Source of the DNA: Pseudomonas spelaei
GTDB lineage: Bacteria; Pseudomonadota; Gammaproteobacteria; Pseudomonadales; Pseudomonadaceae
Reading direction: 5' to 3'
Length of the DNA stretch: 64,000 bases
NCBI RefSeq assembly: GCF_009724245.1
Contig: NZ_WNNK01000011.1
Location: 1-64,000 of the forward strand
This document shows positions 26,148-36,062 of the stretch, piece after piece (the first letter of the stretch is position 1; each line of letters begins with the position of its first letter). The notes below the pieces were generated by a model, which had not been told where the DNA came from, searched no databases, and saw nothing but the letters and a program-made list of their open reading frames with translations. The position numbers were made by a program, and so were the translations under genes.

Positions 26148-27452
26148 ATGGAAACGCTGAAACTCGCCACCCGTCGTTGGTGGTACATCATGCCGATCGT
26201 GTTTATCACTTACAGCCTGGCATACCTGGACCGGGCCAATTATGGCTTCGCCGCCGCCTCAGGCATGGCCGAAGACCTGATGATCACGCCGGGCATGTCA
26301 TCACTGCTCGGCGCGCTGTTCTTCCTCGGTTACTTTTTCTTCCAGGTGCCGGGGGCGATCTACGCGCAGAAACGCAGCGTGAAGAAGCTGATTTTTGTCA
26401 GCCTGATCCTCTGGGGCGGTCTGGCCACCTTGACCGGTATCGTCTCCAACGCCTACATGTTGATCGGCATCCGCTTCATGCTCGGTGTAGTGGAAGCCGC
26501 CGTGATGCCGGCGATGCTGGTGTACCTGTGCCACTGGTTCACCCGTGCCGAACGCTCCCGCGCCAATACGTTCCTGATCCTTGGCAACCCGGTGACCATG
26601 CTCTGGATGTCAGTGGTCTCGGGTTACCTGGTGCAACATTTCAGCTGGCGCTGGATGTTTATCGTCGAAGGTCTGCCGGCAGTGATCTGGGCTTTTATCT
26701 GGTGGCGCCTGGCCGATGAACGCCCGGCCGATGCCAAGTGGTTGAGCGCACAACACAAGCAAGACCTGGAAAGCGCCTTGGCCGCCGAACAGGTGGGCAT
26801 CAAGGCGGTGAAAAACTACGCCGAGGCCTTCCGTTCGCCCAAGGTGATCATCCTGGCCTTGCAATTCTTCTGTTGGAGCATTGGTGTCTATGGCTTTGTG
26901 CTGTGGCTGCCGTCGATCCTCAAGGCCGGTTTGCAAATGGACATGGTCGAGGCCGGCTGGCTGTCGGCGCTGCCTTACCTGGCGGCAGTGATCGGCATGC
27001 TGGCGGTGTCCTGGGGCTCGGACAAGCTGCAAAAACGCAAACGTTTCGTCTGGCCGCCGCTACTGATTGCCTCGGTGGCCTTCTACGGCTCCTATGCCTT
27101 GGGCGCCGAGCATTTCTGGTGGTCATACTCGTTGTTGGTGATCGCCGGCGCCTGCATGTATGCGCCCTATGGACCTTTTTTCGCGATTGTCCCGGAAATT
27201 CTCCCGGCCAATGTCGCCGGCGGCGCCATGGCGCTGATCAACAGCATGGGTGCGCTGGGTTCCTTCGGCGGCTCGTACCTGGTGGGTTACCTCAACAGCA
27301 CCACGGGCTCCCCCGGTGCGTCATACCTGCTCATGAGCGGCGCATTACTGGTGTCGGTGGTGTTGACGATTTTCCTCAAGCCCGGCGCCAGTGACCGGGC
27401 ACAGCCGCAGTCGGCCTCTTTGCGCCCCCTTGAATTGAAGGTAAGAACCTGA
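26148..27452 (+). CDS. kguT: 2-ketogluconate transporter KguT (MFS)
   Basis: A 434-residue, 12-helix major facilitator protein of the anion:cation symporter family. It imports 2-ketogluconate made in the periplasm from glucose via gluconate. Family features include AYLDRANYGFA in helix 1, a GYFFFQVPGAIYAQ segment and the charged loop RGKA-like stretch between helices. AGGAG lies before the ATG. The stop codon shares one base with the kguD start (TGATG), so the genes are coupled. Confidence 0.93.
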   Translation: METLKLATRRWWYIMPIVFITYSLAYLDRANYGFAAASGMAEDLMITPGMSSLLGALFFLGYFFFQVPGAIYAQKRSVKKLIFVSLILWGGLATLTGIVSNAYMLIGIRFMLGVVEAAVMPAMLVYLCHWFTRAERSRANTFLILGNPVTMLWMSVVSGYLVQHFSWRWMFIVEGLPAVIWAFIWWRLADERPADAKWLSAQHKQDLESALAAEQVGIKAVKNYAEAFRSPKVIILALQFFCWSIGVYGFVLWLPSILKAGLQMDMVEAGWLSALPYLAAVIGMLAVSWGSDKLQKRKRFVWPPLLIASVAFYGSYALGAEHFWWSYSLLVIAGACMYAPYGPFFAIVPEILPANVAGGAMALINSMGALGSFGGSYLVGYLNSTTGSPGASYLLMSGALLVSVVLTIFLKPGASDRAQPQSASLRPLELKVRT

Positions 27453-28429
27453 TGAAAAAGCATGTCGTGCTGTACAAGAAACTCTCTGCGCCGCTGATGG
27501 CCCGCTTGCAGGCAGCCGCTGACGTCACGCTGATTGAAAGCCTCGACGCCGGCGGCCTGGCGCAGTTGCGCGATGCGCTGCCCACGGCGCAGGGACTGTT
27601 GGGCGCCAGCCTGCGCCTGGATGCCAAGTTGCTGGACCTGGCACCGCAGCTGGAAGCCGTGGCCAGTGTCTCGGTGGGTGTCGATAACTACGATATCGAC
27701 TACCTGACCCAGCGCGGGATCCTGCTCAGCAATACCCCGGATGTACTGACCGAAACCACCGCCGACACCGGTTTCGCGCTGATCCTGGCCACCGCTCGCC
27801 GAGTGGTAGAGCTGGCGAACATGGTGCGTGCCGGCAACTGGAACCAGAACATCGGCCCGCTGCACTTTGGCAGCGATGTGCATGGCAAGACCCTGGGCAT
27901 CATCGGCATGGGCCGTATCGGTGAAGCCCTGGCCCAACGCGGACACTTTGGGTTTGGCATGCCGGTGATCTACCACAGCCACTCGCCAAAGCCTGCGGTG
28001 GAACAGCGTTTCAGCGCCGAATACCGCAGCTTGCCGGACTTGCTCAAACAAGCTGATTTCGTGTGCCTGACCTTGCCATTGACCATCGAAACTCAAGGCC
28101 TGATCGGCGCCAAAGAATTCGCACAAATGGGCCCGGAAACCATCTTCATCAATATTTCCCGGGGCAAGGTGGTGGACGAAGCGGCACTGATCGACGCCTT
28201 GCAACAACGCACCATTCGCGCGGCTGGCTTGGATGTGTTCGAGCGCGAGCCGTTGAACCACGATTCGCCGTTGCTGAGCTTGACCAACGTGGTCGCCACC
28301 CCGCATATCGGTTCCGCCACCCATGAAACCCGCGAAGCGATGGCACGGTGTGCGGTGGACAACCTGCTGGAGGCGCTGGCGGGGGAACGGCCGAAAGACT
28401 TGGTCAATCATGCAGCCTGGGCGCGCTGA
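27452..28429 (+). CDS. kguD: 2-ketogluconate-6-phosphate reductase KguD
   Basis: A 325-residue D-2-hydroxyacid dehydrogenase that reduces 2-keto-6-phosphogluconate to 6-phosphogluconate, which then enters the Entner-Doudoroff or pentose-phosphate routes. It shows the Rossmann loop GIIGMGRIGEALAQR (near 150), the catalytic-arginine motif NISRGKVVDE, the glutamate region and the catalytic histidine in ATPHIGSATHETR. It is the last gene of the operon and overlaps kguT by one base. The product is also the substrate of Gnd, encoded at 48.5 kb. Confidence 0.94.
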   Translation: MKKHVVLYKKLSAPLMARLQAAADVTLIESLDAGGLAQLRDALPTAQGLLGASLRLDAKLLDLAPQLEAVASVSVGVDNYDIDYLTQRGILLSNTPDVLTETTADTGFALILATARRVVELANMVRAGNWNQNIGPLHFGSDVHGKTLGIIGMGRIGEALAQRGHFGFGMPVIYHSHSPKPAVEQRFSAEYRSLPDLLKQADFVCLTLPLTIETQGLIGAKEFAQMGPETIFINISRGKVVDEAALIDALQQRTIRAAGLDVFEREPLNHDSPLLSLTNVVATPHIGSATHETREAMARCAVDNLLEALAGERPKDLVNHAAWAR

Positions 28430-28625
28430 GACCTCTGACGCTCGACGCGCTATACCTTTATGCAAAGTCTGTCTAGCTGTGAAAACTACGAGTATCACAC
28501 TGAGGGAAACCACGCTTGAATAAGCTCCAGCATCAAGGCGAATGACCTGGGAAGAGCCTTGATACTTACCGCGCACTCGCAAATCCAGGCTATGGCGGTG
28601 TGTACTCATCAAGGAGTGAATTGAT

Positions 28626-28997
28626 ATGTCTACATCATCGTCTACAAGCGGGGGCACTGCGGACCTGGCAAGCCCCCGTTTGCCTCAGGAAGTGAGCAAC
28701 GGCGTTACAGACACGTTTCTACAGGAGAACAACGACCGGCTGCCCGTCATCATTGCACGCTACCAAGATCAGGCCGTTGGCCAACTGATAAGCCTGAGTG
28801 TAGGCGGCCCGAATGCAAAACCGATCGTCTTCTACACTGTCCCTGACGCTGCGTCGGATACAACAGTATATGTGCCCGGAGCAGAACTTCGCGCACTCGC
28901 CAATGGCATCCATTTACTCTTTTACACCGTTACCACTTATCAAGAGATGAAATCCAAAGGCGCGTTCCTGCGATTGAAGCTGGGCAATGGCGCATAG
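28626..28997 (+). CDS. small protein of unknown function, possible single-domain relative of the Ig-like paralogues
   Basis: A 123-residue protein with a Ser/Gly/Thr-rich, signal-less N-terminus like paralogue B. It contains one beta-rich unit including VGQLISLSVGGPN and FYTVPDAASDTTVYVPGAEL. The pattern of a strand, a Tyr-containing FYTV strand, and VPGxEL resembles single repeats of the large proteins at 18.8-23.0 kb, which also open repeats with P-x-D-Y/F-x-R. No membrane helix or catalytic motif is seen. It stands alone, 196 bases after kguD, in a gap with no visible gene. The relationship is by eye and modest. Confidence 0.65.
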   Translation: MSTSSSTSGGTADLASPRLPQEVSNGVTDTFLQENNDRLPVIIARYQDQAVGQLISLSVGGPNAKPIVFYTVPDAASDTTVYVPGAELRALANGIHLLFYTVTTYQEMKSKGAFLRLKLGNGA

Positions 28998-29036
28998 CGG
29001 GTATCAGCACCCAGGCAGATTCGGGTGGCGAGCGCT

Positions 29037-30662
29037 TCAAATCACAAACCGCGCCACCATCCCATTCAAGTCCACCGCCAGTCTGGATAGCTCATGACTG
29101 GCCACGCTGGTCTGATTCGCCCCGGTAGCGGACTGCGTCGCCAGGTCACGAATGTTCACCAGGTTGCGGTCCACCTCGCGGGAGACCTGCGCCTGTTCCT
29201 CTGACGCGCTGGCAATCACCAGGTTGCGCTCGTTGATCAGGCTGATGGACTCGGTGATCTGCTCCAGCGCCACCCCGGCGGCACGGGCCATTTCCAGGGT
29301 GCTTTGGGTACGCTGGTTGCTTTGCTGCATCGAGTGCACCGCTTCACCCGTCCCGTTCTGGATACCGGCGACCATTTTTTCGATTTCCTGGGTCGACTGC
29401 TGGGTGCGATGGGCCAAGGCCCGCACCTCATCAGCTACCACGGCAAAACCACGCCCGGCTTCACCCGCTCGGGCCGCTTCAATGGCTGCGTTGAGCGCTA
29501 GCAGGTTGGTCTGTTCGGCAATCGCGCGAATCACGTCCAACACCTTGCCAATATCACGCCCTTGGGTCGCCAAGCCTTCGATCAACACCGAGGTACTTTG
29601 CACATCCCGGGTCATGGTCTGGATGGCGTCAACCGTTTCCACGACCCGATCGCGCCCTTCCCGCGCGGCCTGGTTCGACTGCGCCGAGGCCTCTGAAGTC
29701 GACACCGCATTGCGCGCCACTTCCTCCACCGCCGCGGTCATTTCATTGACGGCGGTGGCCGCTTGTTCGATTTCGTTGTTCTGTTGTTGCAAGCCCCGTG
29801 AGGATTCTTCGGTGACGGCGCTGAGTTCTTCGGCAGCAGAAGCCAGTTGCGTGGCGGAGCCGGCAATGCGCTCAATAGTCTGGCGCAGGTTGGCCTGCAT
29901 GGCCGCCAATGCGCCCAGCAAACGGGCGGGTTCATCCTTGCCCTCGTCTGCGATGACCTGGGTCAGGTTGCCCATGGCGATGGTTTCAGCGACCTCCACC
30001 GCTTTGCGCAACGGCGTGACGATGCTGCGGGTCAAGAGCCAGGCCAGCAACACCGTCATGACTGCTGCTATTACCGCAACCGCAATGATTCCGGAAATAG
30101 CCCCCTGATAGCTGTCGCTCGCTTCGATGGCGGCTTGTTTGGCATCGGCACCATTGATGGCGATCAACTTGTTCAACTGCTCGCCCATCAAATCGGTGCC
30201 GTCCTTGATCCGTGAGTTGATCAGCTTGAGCATTTCATCGACTTTGTTCTGGCGCGACAGCTCGATCATCTCCGCCTGGGCAGCCAGGTAGCTATCAAGG
30301 GTGCCGGCGAAACTCTTGTACAGCGCCGCCTCCTCACCTCCGGCAGGCAATGCCGCGTAGCTGGCCTGGGCCTTGCGCACCTTGTCCACCAACACATCGA
30401 TACGTGTCTTGGCCTCTTGCAGGGCCGCCGGCTCACGGTTGACCAAAACCCGAAACGAAAGGATCCGCAAGCGCAGCACGTTTTCGGTCATGACCCCCAG
30501 GAAGCCGACACTGGGCAACTGGTTGGTTTCCATCTCGGTCGTGGCCTGATGGATGACGGCCATACGGTTGGCCGCAAATACCCCCAGGAAAATCACCAGC
30601 AACGCAATGAACGCAAAACCGAGAAAAGCCCGAGGTGCGATATTCAAGTGACGGAGGGACAT
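29037..30662 (-). CDS. methyl-accepting chemotaxis protein with four-helix-bundle sensor
   Basis: A 541-residue chemoreceptor. A first membrane helix at about 12-32, a ~150-residue periplasmic 4HB-type helical sensor and a second helix near 190-212 lead into a HAMP region. The long cytoplasmic coiled coil has the invariant hairpin tip [20 protein letters not shown]. Methylation-type glutamine/glutamate pairs are visible on both flanks. It signals to CheA/CheW at the pole. No C-terminal CheR-docking pentapeptide is present. The ATG at 30662 was chosen because the first membrane segment follows it closely. The ligand is unknown. Confidence 0.92.
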   Translation of the reverse strand: MSLRHLNIAPRAFLGFAFIALLVIFLGVFAANRMAVIHQATTEMETNQLPSVGFLGVMTENVLRLRILSFRVLVNREPAALQEAKTRIDVLVDKVRKAQASYAALPAGGEEAALYKSFAGTLDSYLAAQAEMIELSRQNKVDEMLKLINSRIKDGTDLMGEQLNKLIAINGADAKQAAIEASDSYQGAISGIIAVAVIAAVMTVLLAWLLTRSIVTPLRKAVEVAETIAMGNLTQVIADEGKDEPARLLGALAAMQANLRQTIERIAGSATQLASAAEELSAVTEESSRGLQQQNNEIEQAATAVNEMTAAVEEVARNAVSTSEASAQSNQAAREGRDRVVETVDAIQTMTRDVQSTSVLIEGLATQGRDIGKVLDVIRAIAEQTNLLALNAAIEAARAGEAGRGFAVVADEVRALAHRTQQSTQEIEKMVAGIQNGTGEAVHSMQQSNQRTQSTLEMARAAGVALEQITESISLINERNLVIASASEEQAQVSREVDRNLVNIRDLATQSATGANQTSVASHELSRLAVDLNGMVARFVI

Positions 30663-30897
30663 AGGAAAACTCTCTGAGGGTAGTGGTTGCGCGCATCCTT
30701 GCCGCGACACGACCAGTACACGTCAATGCCCGTGACCGGTCGCTCGGCCCCACTGTTATCGTTGGTTTGTGGGCCTATAAAAGGTATCGGCAGGGCGCGG
30801 GACTTTATGCAGGGGCCCTGGAAATATTTTTTCACACTTATGGCAACTGCCACTTTCTGGCATCCTGCGCCTCCTTTTTCCTACCCGAGCCCGTATT

Positions 30898-32325
30898 TTG
30901 TCTGACGCTCAAGCCCCTCGCCCCCGCTATAAATCCGACCTGATCTACGGCCTGGAAGACCGTCCACACTTCACGGCGGCGATTTTTGCCGCACTGCAGC
31001 ATGTACTGGCCAGTTTTGTCGGCATCATCACCCCGACCTTGATTGTCGGCGGCGTACTCGGCCTGGAAAGCGAAGTGCCGTACCTGGTGAGCATGGCGCT
31101 GTTCGTTTCCGGGCTGGGCACTTTTGTTCAGGCGCGCCGCTTTGGTCCGGTAGGTTCGGGGTTGTTGTGCCTGCAAGGCACCAGTTTTTCGTTTATCAGC
31201 GTGATCCTCAGTGCCGGTTTTATGGTCAAGGCCCGGGGCGGCGGCACCGATGAAATTCTCTCGACCCTCTTCGGCATCTGCTTCTTCGCAGCGTTTATCG
31301 AAGTGGTGCTCAGCCAGTTCATTGGCAAGTTGCGCATGCTGATCACCCCCGTGGTCACCGGCACCATCATTACCCTGATGGGCCTGTCGCTGATCAAGGT
31401 GGCCGTCACCGACATGGCTGGCGGCTATGGTGCCGGTGACCTGGGCGCGGCCAGTAATATGGGACTGGCGGCACTCGTACTGCTGACCATCGTGGTGCTC
31501 AACCGCTTCAATAACCCGTTCCTGCGCCTGGGCTCGATCGTGATTGGCCTGACCCTGGGCTTCGTGGTGGCCTGGTGGCTGGGCCGTGTGGATCTTGCGG
31601 CGCTGCCTCAGGTGCCGTTGATCAGCGTGCCGGTGCCATTCAAGTACGGGTTTTCCTTTGACTGGGTGGCGTTTATCCCGGTGGCCGTGATCTTCCTGAT
31701 TTCCCCGCTGGAAGCCGCCGGTGACCTGACCGCCAACTCGATGATTTCCCAGCAGCCGGTCAAGGGCCCGCTGTACATCAAGCGCATCAAGTCCGGGCTG
31801 CTGGCCGACGGCCTCAACTCGGTGATGGCCGCCACCTTCAACAGCTTGCCGATGGTGACATTTGCCCAGAACAACGGGGTGATCCAGCTGACCGGCGTGG
31901 CCAGCCGTTATGTGGCGTACTTCATTGCCGGGCTGCTGGTGCTACTTGGGTTGTTCCCGGTGATCGGCGCGGTGCTGCAGTTGATGCCCAAGCCTGTGCT
32001 GGGTGGCGCCACGCTGATCATGTTCGGCACGGTGGCGGTGGCCGGGATCAAGATCCTCGCCGAAGCCGGCCTGCATCGTCGCAACGTGCTGATCGTGGCG
32101 ATTTCCTTAGGCATGGGCCTGGGTGTGGCGGCCGTGCCGGAAGTCCTGCGTGACCTGCCCAAGGCACTGCACAACATCTTCGAGTCACCGATCACCGTCG
32201 GTGCGTTCTGCGCTATCGTGCTGAACATTTTCCTGCCGGAAGAGTTCATAGAACTGGAAGAAGATGAATTTGATCCGGAAGCCGCCACCCTCAAGGTGAT
32301 GCAAGACCCGGACGTCACGAAATAG
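30898..32325 (+). CDS. NCS2 nucleobase permease (xanthine/uracil/urate type)
   Basis: A 475-residue symporter with about 14 hydrophobic segments. It contains QHVLASFVGIITPTLIVGG near residue 30 and the NAT-family signature QNNGVIQLTGVASRYV near residue 325, with the substrate-contact glutamate in ISPLEAAGDLTANS. The combination favours purines such as xanthine or urate over uracil. The start is a TTG at 30898; there is no nearby ATG in frame that keeps the conserved N-terminal segment. It is followed 8 bases later by a LEA-like lipoprotein gene. I saw no purine riboswitch in the leader. Confidence 0.88.
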   Translation: MSDAQAPRPRYKSDLIYGLEDRPHFTAAIFAALQHVLASFVGIITPTLIVGGVLGLESEVPYLVSMALFVSGLGTFVQARRFGPVGSGLLCLQGTSFSFISVILSAGFMVKARGGGTDEILSTLFGICFFAAFIEVVLSQFIGKLRMLITPVVTGTIITLMGLSLIKVAVTDMAGGYGAGDLGAASNMGLAALVLLTIVVLNRFNNPFLRLGSIVIGLTLGFVVAWWLGRVDLAALPQVPLISVPVPFKYGFSFDWVAFIPVAVIFLISPLEAAGDLTANSMISQQPVKGPLYIKRIKSGLLADGLNSVMAATFNSLPMVTFAQNNGVIQLTGVASRYVAYFIAGLLVLLGLFPVIGAVLQLMPKPVLGGATLIMFGTVAVAGIKILAEAGLHRRNVLIVAISLGMGLGVAAVPEVLRDLPKALHNIFESPITVGAFCAIVLNIFLPEEFIELEEDEFDPEAATLKVMQDPDVTK

Positions 32326-32333
32326 GAACCCTT

Positions 32334-32804
32334 ATGCGCAGACTCGCTGGCCTGACCCTTTCACTGCTGTTGCTCACCCTGAGCGCCTGCGCCTTGTTTC
32401 CCAACCGCGACCCGGTGAACATCAACGTGGTGGGCATCGAGCCGCTGCAGAGCCAGGACCTGGAAGTACGCTTCGCCGTGAAACTGCGGGTGCAGAACCC
32501 TAATGAAACAGCGATCGACTACAACGGTATCGCGCTGGACCTGGAGGTCAATGGCCGGCCACTGGCGTCGGGCGTCAGCGATCAGCGGGGAACCATCCCA
32601 CGGTTTTCCGAAGCCGTTGTGATGGTGCCGGTGAGTGTTTCTGCGTTCTCTGTGTTGCGCCAGACCCTGGGCCTGAGCCAGACCCAGGGTTTGAACAACT
32701 TGCCCTACGTCTTGCGCGGCAAACTGGCGGGCGGATTGTTCGGGACCATGCGTTTTGTGGACCGCGGCACCCTCGACCTGCCAAACACCGCCGCCACCTG
32801 GTAG
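32334..32804 (+). CDS. LEA type 2 (WHy-domain) lipoprotein
   Basis: A 156-residue protein with a lipoprotein signal (LLLLTLSAC, Cys at 19) and one WHy/LEA14-like beta-sandwich domain. Family signature is visible as KLRVQNPNETAIDYNGIALDLEVNG. Such proteins are linked to desiccation and stress tolerance; role here is unproven. It starts 8 bases after the permease, with AGGAA upstream, so the genes are probably co-transcribed. Confidence 0.88.
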   Translation: MRRLAGLTLSLLLLTLSACALFPNRDPVNINVVGIEPLQSQDLEVRFAVKLRVQNPNETAIDYNGIALDLEVNGRPLASGVSDQRGTIPRFSEAVVMVPVSVSAFSVLRQTLGLSQTQGLNNLPYVLRGKLAGGLFGTMRFVDRGTLDLPNTAATW

Positions 32805-32837
32805 TCATCCCCTTGTCAGCATGGAGAACACTGCACC

Positions 32838-33383
32838 ATGGACGCGCGACCGACGCTGTACACCGAACGCCTGATTCTGCGGCCACTGAACCTCGACGAT
32901 GCCGAGGGTATCCAGCAGCAATTTCCTCACTGGGAAGTCGTACGCTACCTCAATGCCCTTGTGCCTTGGCCCTACCCGGCCGATGGCGCCCGCACCTACC
33001 TGGAAAAAGTCGCCTTGCCGGCCATCGCCCGAGGTGAGGAATGGCACTGGTCGATCCGCCTGAAAAGTGCGCCGGAGCAGTTGATCGGCAACGTCAGCCT
33101 GATGGACGAAGTCGACAATAACCGTGGGTTCTGGCTGGGGCCGCAGTGGCAAGGCCAGGGGTTGATGACCGAGGCCAGCGCGGCAGTGACCGAGTATTGG
33201 TTCGAGGTCCTTGAACGGCCGGTGATGCGGGTGCCCAAGGCAGCACCGAACAAGGCGTCCCGCCGGATTTCCGAGCGTACGGGGATGCGTTTGATCAGGC
33301 GTGACGAAGGCCGGTTTGTCGAAGGCAACTTCCCACGTGACATCTGGGAAATCACCCGCGAGGAATGGCGGCTCAGTCGCTGA
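32838..33383 (+). CDS. GNAT acetyltransferase, RimJ-like
   Basis: A 181-residue acetyltransferase of the RimJ/RimL type: TERLILRPL at the N-terminus, a [17 protein letters not shown] acetyl-CoA site near residue 100, and [14 protein letters not shown] near the end. The acceptor is unknown. It follows the LEA lipoprotein by 33 bases and overlaps the convergent nitrilase gene by 11 bases. Confidence 0.85.
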   Translation: MDARPTLYTERLILRPLNLDDAEGIQQQFPHWEVVRYLNALVPWPYPADGARTYLEKVALPAIARGEEWHWSIRLKSAPEQLIGNVSLMDEVDNNRGFWLGPQWQGQGLMTEASAAVTEYWFEVLERPVMRVPKAAPNKASRRISERTGMRLIRRDEGRFVEGNFPRDIWEITREEWRLSR

Positions 33384-34299
33384 TAAAGCGTACGCCCGGC
33401 TTGGCCCGTTCATCCACGGTCAGCTCAAACACATCCGGTCGGGCGTAGTGGCCGACCACGTCGTAGTCATACCGTGCCCGCACCAGGTCATCGGTATCGA
33501 TCTGCGCCGTGAGCAGCCCCGCCCCACCCAGCAAAGGCCCGGCAAGCATGTCGCCCATCGGCCCTACAATCACACTGCCACCGGCAATCAGCGGGCGCTC
33601 GGCCGGCCAGTTGTCAACCTTGACGCCCAACGCCTCGGGTGACGCCTGAACCTGGCAGGCACTGACCACGAAGCAGCGCCCTTCATGGGCGATATGCCGC
33701 ATGCTGACCTGCCACATTTCGCGCTCATCCACCGTTGGCGCACACCAGATCTCCACGCCCTTGGCGTACATCGCCGTGCGCAACAGCGGCATCATGTTTT
33801 CCCAGCAAACCGCCCCACCAATACGCCCCACTGCCGTGTCGAGCACCGGTAAAGTGGAGCCATCGCCCTTGCCCCAGATCAGCCGTTCAGTGCCGGTGGG
33901 CATCAGTTTGCGATGCTTCGCCACCAGGCCGCCCTGGGGTTCGAAATACAGCACGGTGCAGTACAAGGTACTGCCACTGCGTTCAATCACACCCAGTACC
34001 AGGCTGGCACCGGTGCGCGCCGACAGGCCGGCCAAGGCATCCGTTTCGCTGCCCGGCACGTCGATAGCATTGGCAAAGTAGCGGGCAAACGCCTCGCGGC
34101 CTTCCGGCAAGCGGTAACCCAACTGCGTGCCAAAGGCTTCACCCTTGGGATAGCCACCGAGCAAGGCCTCGGGCATCACCACCAATTGCGCACCGCTGCG
34201 CGTGATGGCGTCTTCATAGGAAAGGATCTGTTCCAGGGTTTCACCCTTGCCGCCGGGCAAGGAACCGATTTGCAGGGCTGCCACGGTAGAGAGGGGCAT
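33373..34299 (-). CDS. nitrilase (C-N hydrolase family)
   Basis: A 308-residue enzyme of the nitrilase superfamily, branch 1, which hydrolyses organic nitriles to acids and ammonia. The triad is visible: Glu in [13 protein letters not shown] (near 44), Lys in [12 protein letters not shown] (near 130) and Cys in [12 protein letters not shown] (near 164). The GYPKG and GTERLIWG phrases favour true nitrilases over amidases. The ATG at 34299 was chosen for GGAG 8 bases upstream; a GTG three codons earlier is less likely. The divergent LysR gene 83 bases away is its probable regulator. Confidence 0.9.
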   Translation of the reverse strand: MPLSTVAALQIGSLPGGKGETLEQILSYEDAITRSGAQLVVMPEALLGGYPKGEAFGTQLGYRLPEGREAFARYFANAIDVPGSETDALAGLSARTGASLVLGVIERSGSTLYCTVLYFEPQGGLVAKHRKLMPTGTERLIWGKGDGSTLPVLDTAVGRIGGAVCWENMMPLLRTAMYAKGVEIWCAPTVDEREMWQVSMRHIAHEGRCFVVSACQVQASPEALGVKVDNWPAERPLIAGGSVIVGPMGDMLAGPLLGGAGLLTAQIDTDDLVRARYDYDVVGHYARPDVFELTVDERAKPGVRFISD

Positions 34300-34382
34300 C
34301 GCGATCACTCCGAATCAATGGGGGTTGCCCATTCTCCGGCCAGCGTCGATCATGAATAAAGCCCACTTCACTGCTAAATGAT

Positions 34383-35309
34383 ATGAGCCAAATGAATATC
34401 GCCCAGGTCGATCTCAACCTGCTCAAAGCCTTCGAAGCCCTGCATGATGAATCCAGCGCCAGCCGTGCGGCACTGCGTCTGGGCGTCACGCAATCAGCCG
34501 TCAGCGCAGCCTTGCGGCGTTTGCGCGAACTGTATGGCGACCCGTTGTTTGTGCGCACGGGTCGAGGCCTGGCACCCACCTTGCGGGCCAACCAATTGAA
34601 GCCGGTGATCAGCGAGGCGCTGGATCGTTGCCGGCAAAGCCTGGCGATGGTCGATCCTCACGGCAGTGAGTATCAGGGGCGCTCGGTAGCCCTGGGTTTA
34701 TCCGACGATTTTGAGGTTGCCTATGGCCGGCGCCTGATCGAAGAAATCGCCCGGCGTGCGCCGAAGCTGCGGGTGATCTTCCGCCAGACCCACAGCCAGA
34801 TCGTCGCCAACGCCCTGCTTGACCGCACCCTGGACCTGGCGATCACTGCGGGAGGCTTTGCCGAGCGGCGACTGAGCCGCCAGGTACTGGGGGAAGGTGA
34901 TTATCAGTGCCTGGTGGACCCTGGCAGTTTGGAACCGGGCCAGCAGGTCATCGGCCTTGACGAGTTCGTCGAGCGTGAGCATGTGCTGGTGTCGTCTGGC
35001 GGGTTTATCGGGATCACCGATGAAGGGTTGGCCGCGTTGGGTTTGAGTCGCCAGGTCTGCGCCTCAACCACCCACTTTGCGGCCCTGCCGTTCCTGCTCA
35101 AGGGCAGCCACGCGGTGGCGACGATTCCCGGACATGCGGCCCAAGCCATCGCCCGCATGACCGGTTTGAGGGTACTGCCATGCCCGCTGGCGTTACCCCG
35201 TTATCCGGTGGAGTTGGGCTGGCGCACCCAAGCCCAGTTGGACCCGCTGCTGCTCAAAGTACGGGAGGCTGTGGTTGCCTGCTTTACTTGGCCGCCATCA
35301 ATCGATTGA
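34383..35309 (+). CDS. LysR-family regulator beside the nitrilase
   Basis: A 308-residue regulator. The winged helix-turn-helix (LNLLKAFEALHDESSASRAALRLGV-type, residues ~12-70) is followed by the two-lobed effector domain. It resembles the NodD-like LysR group. The start at 34383 is used; an ATG four codons later is possible. Divergence from the nitrilase gene suggests that it senses a nitrile-derived compound, which is inference. Its last 26 bases overlap the convergent small gene at 35284. Confidence 0.9.
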   Translation: MSQMNIAQVDLNLLKAFEALHDESSASRAALRLGVTQSAVSAALRRLRELYGDPLFVRTGRGLAPTLRANQLKPVISEALDRCRQSLAMVDPHGSEYQGRSVALGLSDDFEVAYGRRLIEEIARRAPKLRVIFRQTHSQIVANALLDRTLDLAITAGGFAERRLSRQVLGEGDYQCLVDPGSLEPGQQVIGLDEFVEREHVLVSSGGFIGITDEGLAALGLSRQVCASTTHFAALPFLLKGSHAVATIPGHAAQAIARMTGLRVLPCPLALPRYPVELGWRTQAQLDPLLLKVREAVVACFTWPPSID

Positions 35310-35535
35310 CTTCACTGCGCACCATGTTGGCAAATTCCGGCGGCGACATACTGTCCAGCTCCGAACGCACCCACTCGGCCCACTTGCCCTTGCGCTTGGC
35401 GCGCTCGCCAAACAAGCGTGCGCCTTCGCCCTTGGCCTTGCCCAGGTTGCTTTGCCACAGGTCATACAGACGGGACTTTTCATCTTCAAGCGCGGCGCGC
35501 TCGGCTAGGGGCTTGTTGGCCAGATTGAAGCTCAT
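35284..35535 (-). CDS. small conserved charged protein, unknown function
   Basis: An 83-residue, highly charged, mostly helical protein (SFNLANKPLAERAALEDEKS, then an RLYDLWQSNLGKAKGEG stretch, ending NRLMAAK). It has no signal or membrane segment. It looks like a genuine conserved pseudomonad gene rather than a shadow frame: it has a start with AGGT upstream, tight coding bias and a clean tail-to-tail overlap with lysR. I cannot name a family. Confidence 0.65.
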   Translation of the reverse strand: MSFNLANKPLAERAALEDEKSRLYDLWQSNLGKAKGEGARLFGERAKRKGKWAEWVRSELDSMSPPEFANMVRSEVNRLMAAK

Positions 35536-35700
35536 GTGGAGTTACCTGCTGCGCAAATAGGTGACATCTTACACTGTAGGTGGAAATGTCTGAGTTAGGA
35601 TTTATCATCCGATAGGCTGTGGCACGAAAAAAACTGCAACTTTTGCCGCGCTCCTCGACTCCATTGTTCATCGCCAAATACACATCGAAGGAGTTATCCA

Positions 35701-36030
35701 ATGGCCCGTAAAACCGCCACTCAAGCTGCGCAAGCTGTCGAAGATCAAATCAAGGATCAAGCGTTCAGTGAACTCCAGGCGCTGATCGAGGAATCGGACA
35801 AACTGCTCAAAAGCAGCGCCAGTCTCGTAGGTGAGGAAGGCGAAACCCTACGCGAGCAGGTAGCGATCAAACTCAAGCAAGCCCTGGACTCTGTGTCCAG
35901 TGTGCGCGAGCGCAGCAAGCCGGTGGTGGATGCCACCGAGACTTACATCGGTGGCCACCCCTGGCAGACCGTGGCCATCTCTGCAGGTTTCGGCCTGGTG
36001 GTTGGCCTGTTGCTGGGTCGTCGTCACTGA
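35701..36030 (+). CDS. DUF883 (YqjD/ElaB-like) membrane-anchored protein
   Basis: A 109-residue protein: a long amphipathic helix rich in Glu, Lys and Ala followed by one C-terminal membrane helix (TVAISAGFGLVVGLLLGRRH). This is the DUF883 layout, whose E. coli members YqjD and ElaB tether ribosomes to the membrane in stationary phase. AAGGAG precedes the ATG. It stands alone with a GC-rich hairpin directly after the stop. Confidence 0.9.
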   Translation: MARKTATQAAQAVEDQIKDQAFSELQALIEESDKLLKSSASLVGEEGETLREQVAIKLKQALDSVSSVRERSKPVVDATETYIGGHPWQTVAISAGFGLVVGLLLGRRH

Positions 36031-36036
36031 AACGCT

Positions 36037-36058
36037 GGAGAGGGGCTTGCCCCTCTCC
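36037..36058. terminator. hairpin terminator between DUF883 gene and dpkA
   Basis: A perfect 10-base stem (GGAGAGGGGC/GCCCCTCTCC) with a TT apex lies 6 bases after one stop and 4 bases before the convergent dpkA stop. There is no long T run, so termination is likely but not certain. Confidence 0.7.
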
Positions 36059-36062
36059 CTCA

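Noticed and set aside
30711..30897. Possible purine riboswitch before the xanthine/uracil-type permease
   Set aside because: The leader is short and lacks the conserved three-way-junction core bases; a covariance search was not possible, but nothing matches by eye.
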